Positions 20,638 to 24,474 of a stretch of 24,474 nt of DNA are shown here, piece after piece. The stretch is from a virus. The DNA is taken from IMG/VR virus record IMGVR_UViG_3300043395_000336, positions 1 to 24,474 of that record; one strand, 5' to 3'. Position numbers and translations under genes: made by a program. The notes beneath the pieces are model-generated. The model made no database searches, was not told the origin of the DNA, and worked only from the letters and a program-made list of their open reading frames with translations. Every line of letters starts with the position of its first letter. The first letter of the stretch is position 1.

Positions 20638-21915
20638 ATGGCTGCTGGACTTGGTATTGCTGCCGGTGCGTTTGCTGAGAACTATGCGCGTGCGCTAGGG
20701 CTTCGTAGTCAGCTTGACGACGCCGAGAAAAAGCGTGAGGCAATGGGACTCCAGATGGAGAACCAGCGTCTTCAAAATGCCCAGCTTCAAGAGCAGCGCG
20801 ATGCGAATCAGGCTGCGGTTGACCTCGAGAAGAACTGGTCGTCTGGCACTGGTTTCCGGCCAGATGGTGCGGATCAGAACTATGACCACCGCAGTGATCC
20901 AGCCGCAGTGTCGAAGTACTACGACAACCTGCGCAGCGTGATGAGGCGGCAGGCCTCAGCCTATGGTCGCTCTCAGGTTGAGGCGGACGAGGCTGTCGAT
21001 CGCGTCGTCAAGTCTCAGTTGGCAGAGAAGACGGGCAAGACCATTCAGATGCTGAAGATGTCTCCCGAGCGTGCGACTTCTGCCATCAAGTCTGCTTATG
21101 AGGCTTTCCCGGATGGCGGCTCGATTTCGAACGTGACCTACGACAAGGCCAAGGATGCCTACATCATGACCGGCGTCGGCCCTGATGGTACGCAGGGAAG
21201 CGTCGAGCGTTCGCGCAGCGACGTGATCGAGGCCCTCTCGTTTGGCGCACTGAACGGTCGCGATGCTTCTGCACTGCACATCAGTATGCTGGAGAAGGAG
21301 CGTGCTCGCGCATTCGAGTCTGGTCAGCTCGACAAGAAGATCGCGGCAGACAAGGACAACGTCGCCACCAAGGTTCAGGGCGACAAGGATGTTGCTGGCA
21401 TGAACATCCAGGGTCGCAAGGATGTCGCCAACATCGAAGGCGGCTACGGCATCAACATTGCCAACATCAGGGCCAACGCCGCCGGTCGAGAAGCCGCCAC
21501 AGCTCAGCAAAACCAACTGCTTAATCGCCAGCTTGGGGCCGTGCGCCAGGGCTTCGAGGCTGTCATCAAGCAAGACATCGATACCGCTGCCAAGCAGAAC
21601 AGCAGATGGGAAATGATGCCTCAAGAAGCTCGTCAGAAGATCATGGACGACATCGAGAACAAGGTTGCTGAGTCTCGCCAGGTTGGTGAGGCCAACGTCT
21701 ACCTTGGCGGCAGCTTGGATGCTCGCACCATTCATCGCGCCTACACCCAAACCAGAGATCCTCAGCAGGCGCAAGAGCTGTTCGCCCGTGACGACAATGG
21801 CAAGCTGAGACTCAAGCGAGACGAAGCCACCGGCCAGATCTTCGCGCTCACCAAGAGTGGCGTGTATGTCCCGGCCCCCAACGGCGCTCGATTCACCCTG
21901 CCTGGCACCAAGTAA
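20638..21915 (+). CDS. Second internal virion (ejection) protein, coiled coil
   Basis: This 425-residue protein starts at ATG 20638, one base after the previous stop and 7 bases after GGAGG (20626-20630), the best ribosome site in the window. A Gly/Ala start (MAAGLGIAAGAFAENYARAL) leads into a coiled coil to about residue 65 (LDDAEKKREAMGLQMENQRL). A mixed region follows, then 237-285 shows short repeats (DKDNVATKVQGDKDVAGMNI, QGRKDVANIEGGYGINIANI) and further helices. The composition, lack of cysteine and position between an ejection-type and a giant gene suggest it is packaged and injected with the DNA. No enzymatic motif is seen. Confidence 0.72.
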   Translation: MAAGLGIAAGAFAENYARALGLRSQLDDAEKKREAMGLQMENQRLQNAQLQEQRDANQAAVDLEKNWSSGTGFRPDGADQNYDHRSDPAAVSKYYDNLRSVMRRQASAYGRSQVEADEAVDRVVKSQLAEKTGKTIQMLKMSPERATSAIKSAYEAFPDGGSISNVTYDKAKDAYIMTGVGPDGTQGSVERSRSDVIEALSFGALNGRDASALHISMLEKERARAFESGQLDKKIAADKDNVATKVQGDKDVAGMNIQGRKDVANIEGGYGINIANIRANAAGREAATAQQNQLLNRQLGAVRQGFEAVIKQDIDTAAKQNSRWEMMPQEARQKIMDDIENKVAESRQVGEANVYLGGSLDARTIHRAYTQTRDPQQAQELFARDDNGKLRLKRDEATGQIFALTKSGVYVPAPNGARFTLPGTK

Positions 21916-21920
21916 TCAGC

Positions 21921-24474
21921 ATGGCAACAGACCGACTCGGACTCAGGAACCCATACTTCTTGGACTCTGCTGAGGCCGAGCGAGGGGTTCGATCAAGGGA
22001 CTCTGGCTTCTTGAGCGGCGATCTGGAGTTTGACGTCCAGGCCCCGAGCACCAGTGCGTCCGTGATGCGGGACTCGATGAACAGCGAGGTCAGCCAATCT
22101 CGACAGACTGCGCCATCAGGTCGAAGGGTCGCCCCTGGATTCATGGCTGGCGACATGGAGATCGATCCGGATTACAAGCCTCCGGTTGCTGAGCCTCAGC
22201 CGACCGCCAAGAAGGTCGCTGACGAGGACTACGGCTTCCAGCCCATCAATGCCTTGAAGAAGGGCTTCAAGGGTCTGGGTCTGACCTGGGACTTCCTGGC
22301 CAACCGGCTTGAGAAGGCTGTCACTGGCGACACCAAGGACACCGCTCCCATCCTGGCCAAGAGCGTCGAGGAATACAACCAGATCGCCTCTGATCCTCGC
22401 ATCGGCAAGATGGTCAAGGAGGCCGACCAGAAGTACCAGGACGATGGTGTGGTAGCAGCCACCGGCTCAATGCTGGGCTGGATGGTTCGCAACCCGACGA
22501 TGGTTGCCAACTTCCTGGCCGAGCAGATTCCTGGCGCTGCCGTTGGTGGCGGTATCGGTGGTGTGGCCACGGCTCCGCTCAAGAGTGCTGCTGCTGGTGC
22601 CGCAGCTCGAGCTGGCGCAAGCAAGGCCGTGCAGTCCGCTGTCGGCACTGGCGTGACCGGTGCAGGCATCAACACGTCTGCCGTGGTGTTCCAGTCCCTG
22701 GGCACGAACTACACCGAGGGCCTTCAGAAGTTCGATGGCGACACTGAGGCTGCTGCCGAGTACGCCGTCAGCAAGACTGCCGGTGAAGTACCGGCCAACG
22801 CTGTGGCTGGCGCGTTCCTGGGCATCAATCCGTTCAAGTCCAAGGTCGCCAACATCCTCAACCAGGCGAACATCCAGGGCATCGGTGGCGCTACCGGTGC
22901 CTACATGGCATCCAAGGCTGTCGGTGAGGATGCGAGCTTCGGTGAGATGGCGCTCGAGTACCTGGGCGAAGGCTTGACCGCACCCGGCGAGATCGCTGCC
23001 GTTGGCGTAGAGAAGTTCCGTGGCAAGCCGCAGGAGCAGGGGCCCAATGCCCCACCGAATCCTGTGAGCGATCGTAATGCTGGCGAGCCTCCTGCTGGCC
23101 CTGGCATGTCGCCCGTCCAGATGCAGGAGTTCGTCAACGACTCCCGCTCTGTGCCGTTCTTTGCCGCCCTGTACCAGACGGCGGACGATGCCACCAAGAC
23201 ACAGATCGAGCAGGCGATGGGCCGAAGCGATCAGCTCCAGGCATTCCAGACGGCTATCAACAACGTCCAGTCGATTGAAGATGGCAATCGCCTGGTTCAG
23301 CAGAACGGGGACTTCGCCAACTTGGTGCTGGGGTCTCTGGATCCGTTCCTGAAGACGCCGCCTCCAGCCGGTGTGTACAAATCCACACCGCCCAGCTTGG
23401 CTCGGGCAGCTAGTGAAGATGCTTCATTCGGCTCTGACGAGAACCTCGCCTCTCTTGAAGAGGAGATCCAACGGGCTCGCGCTGTTCGAGAGTTTGAGCG
23501 AGAGCAGCCTGGTGGGCTCGTACCCAGTCAAGCCAGTGGAACCGTCGCCTCGGCTTCACAAGCAGATACCTCCCAGGACGCTGTAGTTGAGCCTCCGCTG
23601 AAGGAAGGCTTTATCCGGGTATATCACAGCGGAAGTCGTGGAGAGGGCGAGACCGGTCGTTGGGTCAGCACCAACCGGGAGTACGCGGCGAACTACCGCC
23701 CTGACCTCCCGTTGTTCTTCCTTGATGTACCCGAGGCCGACCCCAGGGTGAACAACCCCGACTACGCCGACCAGGGCGTGGCACAGGGTTTTACCTTCAA
23801 CTTTGAACTGACACCCCAAGAAGCCGCATCGCTTGAGCCAGCCGCTGGGCCGAGGCAACCTGGGGGCCAGACCAACGCCAATGTCAATCAAGCCACTCAA
23901 ACCGAGCAAGCAGCGCAAGAAGGAGCAGCAGAACAACCGGTGGCAGACGCCGCCGTTCCAGCCGCTACAGCGCCCACAGTCACCGAATCGACCGCAGCCG
24001 CAGTAGAGCCTGCCGATTCGTTCTCGCAGCTTCAGACAAGCCTGGAGCAGCGTGGTGCTGAGACTGGCTCGGTCAAGCGGGTCAAGAACCCTGCCCACTT
24101 GAACAAGATCGCCAAGCTGTTCGGCGTCGAGTTGTTTGCCTACAGCTACAGCGGTAGTGATGCTCGCCTGAAGAGGCTTGCTGGCACCAACATCACATCT
24201 GCGAGCGGCAAGTCGATCATCGGCATCAACGTCACCCAGTCACCCAAGGCGTCACTGTTCGTCCTTGGGCATGAGGTGTTCCACGATCTGGCCCGTCGTT
24301 TCCCGCAGCAGGCCCAGTCGCTGAGCCTTGAGATCAAGTCTTACCTTCAGGCCAACCGGTACGAGGACTACAAGAAGTTCTACGAGTCCAAGAACCAGAC
24401 AGAGAAGACGGACGAAGAGGTTGCAGCCGATGTGCTCGGAACCCTGTTCACGGACAAGAAGTTCTGGGAGCAGC
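21921..24474 (+). CDS. Giant polyvalent virion protein with ART-like and zincin-like domains, partial
   Basis: The frame is open from ATG 21921 to the window end, giving 851 codons with no stop. Residues 29-38 (GFLSGDLEFD) and 73-82 (GFMAGDMEID) are a duplicated short motif. Residues 181-366 are Gly/Ala-rich and hydrophobic (GAAVGGGIGGVATAPLKSAA, ANAVAGAFLGINPF), suggesting membrane passage. Residues 564-595 have GFIRVYHSG, then RWVSTNREYAANYR, the pattern of the ADP-ribosyltransferase domains found in phage polyvalent proteins. A low-complexity Gln/Ala/Pro linker covers about 646-698. Residues 784-788 are HEVFH, a zincin HExxH motif, with EE at 832-833 as the candidate third zinc ligand. It follows the two ejection proteins and was probably injected with them. 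The ribosome site is weak; it starts five bases after the previous stop. More domains must lie outside the window. Confidence 0.82.
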   Translation, partial: MATDRLGLRNPYFLDSAEAERGVRSRDSGFLSGDLEFDVQAPSTSASVMRDSMNSEVSQSRQTAPSGRRVAPGFMAGDMEIDPDYKPPVAEPQPTAKKVADEDYGFQPINALKKGFKGLGLTWDFLANRLEKAVTGDTKDTAPILAKSVEEYNQIASDPRIGKMVKEADQKYQDDGVVAATGSMLGWMVRNPTMVANFLAEQIPGAAVGGGIGGVATAPLKSAAAGAAARAGASKAVQSAVGTGVTGAGINTSAVVFQSLGTNYTEGLQKFDGDTEAAAEYAVSKTAGEVPANAVAGAFLGINPFKSKVANILNQANIQGIGGATGAYMASKAVGEDASFGEMALEYLGEGLTAPGEIAAVGVEKFRGKPQEQGPNAPPNPVSDRNAGEPPAGPGMSPVQMQEFVNDSRSVPFFAALYQTADDATKTQIEQAMGRSDQLQAFQTAINNVQSIEDGNRLVQQNGDFANLVLGSLDPFLKTPPPAGVYKSTPPSLARAASEDASFGSDENLASLEEEIQRARAVREFEREQPGGLVPSQASGTVASASQADTSQDAVVEPPLKEGFIRVYHSGSRGEGETGRWVSTNREYAANYRPDLPLFFLDVPEADPRVNNPDYADQGVAQGFTFNFELTPQEAASLEPAAGPRQPGGQTNANVNQATQTEQAAQEGAAEQPVADAAVPAATAPTVTESTAAAVEPADSFSQLQTSLEQRGAETGSVKRVKNPAHLNKIAKLFGVELFAYSYSGSDARLKRLAGTNITSASGKSIIGINVTQSPKASLFVLGHEVFHDLARRFPQQAQSLSLEIKSYLQANRYEDYKKFYESKNQTEKTDEEVAADVLGTLFTDKKFWEQ

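Noticed and set aside
20956-21774. 272-codon minus-strand open frame over the second ejection protein
   Set aside because: It is a codon-bias shadow of the coiled-coil gene; no motif or ribosome site supports it.
1-24474. tRNA genes, integrase, attachment sites or insertion sequences
   Set aside because: No cloverleaf-like sequence in the short gaps, no transposase or recombinase motif and no flanking terminal repeats were found.

Overview
The window is a segment of the late (virion and lysis) region of a tailed double-stranded DNA bacteriophage. Every convincing gene is on the + strand. Genes are packed end to end, often with 1 to 4 base stop/start overlaps (ATGA or TGATG), as in one long late operon. 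The host is almost certainly Gram-negative, because there is a complete Rz/Rz1 spanin pair and an exported lytic transglycosylase. No tail-tube or sheath gene and no conventional tape-measure gene is seen, while head-tail adaptor, nozzle-like, ejection-type and giant virion proteins are. This suggests a podovirus-type, short-tailed phage of proteobacteria, but phage and host species cannot be named from the sequence alone.

Layout. (1) 1-4136, head and neck: the end of an upstream gene (perhaps portal), scaffold, major capsid protein, a strong stem-loop, two small conserved proteins, a DUF6682-type adaptor and a second neck/tail protein. (2) 4138-10786, host-recognition module: a BppU-like Ig domain protein, a long Ser/Asp/Ala-rich repeat protein, a conserved beta-sandwich-like tail protein, a tail fibre with the classic N-terminal anchor, three proteins without a recognised family, and a LamG/concanavalin A-like lectin protein. 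(3) 10795-13943: a small Dps/ferritin-like protein (DUF5856 type), then the lysis region: an XhlA-like coiled-coil membrane protein, a conserved one-TM protein, a DUF4337-like membrane protein, a holin-like membrane protein, a lytic transglycosylase endolysin, and Rz with Rz1 wholly embedded in another frame. (4) 13952-19094, second tail block: a nozzle/hub-like beta-rich protein, a 972-residue central fibre with an Fn3-like domain and three tiers of internal tandem repeats, and a DUF4376 protein. (5) 19160 to the end: a small helical protein of unknown role, two ejection-type internal virion proteins, and the first 851 codons of a giant multidomain polyvalent protein that runs out of the window.

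How the genes work together: scaffold and capsid protein build the procapsid, the neck proteins join it to the short tail, the fibre modules find the host, the ejection proteins and giant protein are probably delivered with the DNA, and the holin-lysin-spanin set opens the cell.

The strongest leads are: (a) the 121-residue protein at 10795, which has the four Dps ferroxidase ligands at exactly the Dps spacing (H20, H32, D47, E51; gaps 12, 15 and 4); (b) the giant protein at 21921, which carries an ADP-ribosyltransferase-like segment, then an HExxH zincin-type protease motif with a downstream acidic candidate ligand, plus a duplicated N-terminal short motif; (c) an unusual group of four small membrane proteins ahead of the lysin; and (d) hierarchical repeats in the fibre genes that could change length by recombination. 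No tRNA, CRISPR array, insertion sequence, integrase or reverse transcriptase was seen. No gene-free stretch exceeds about 110 bases.
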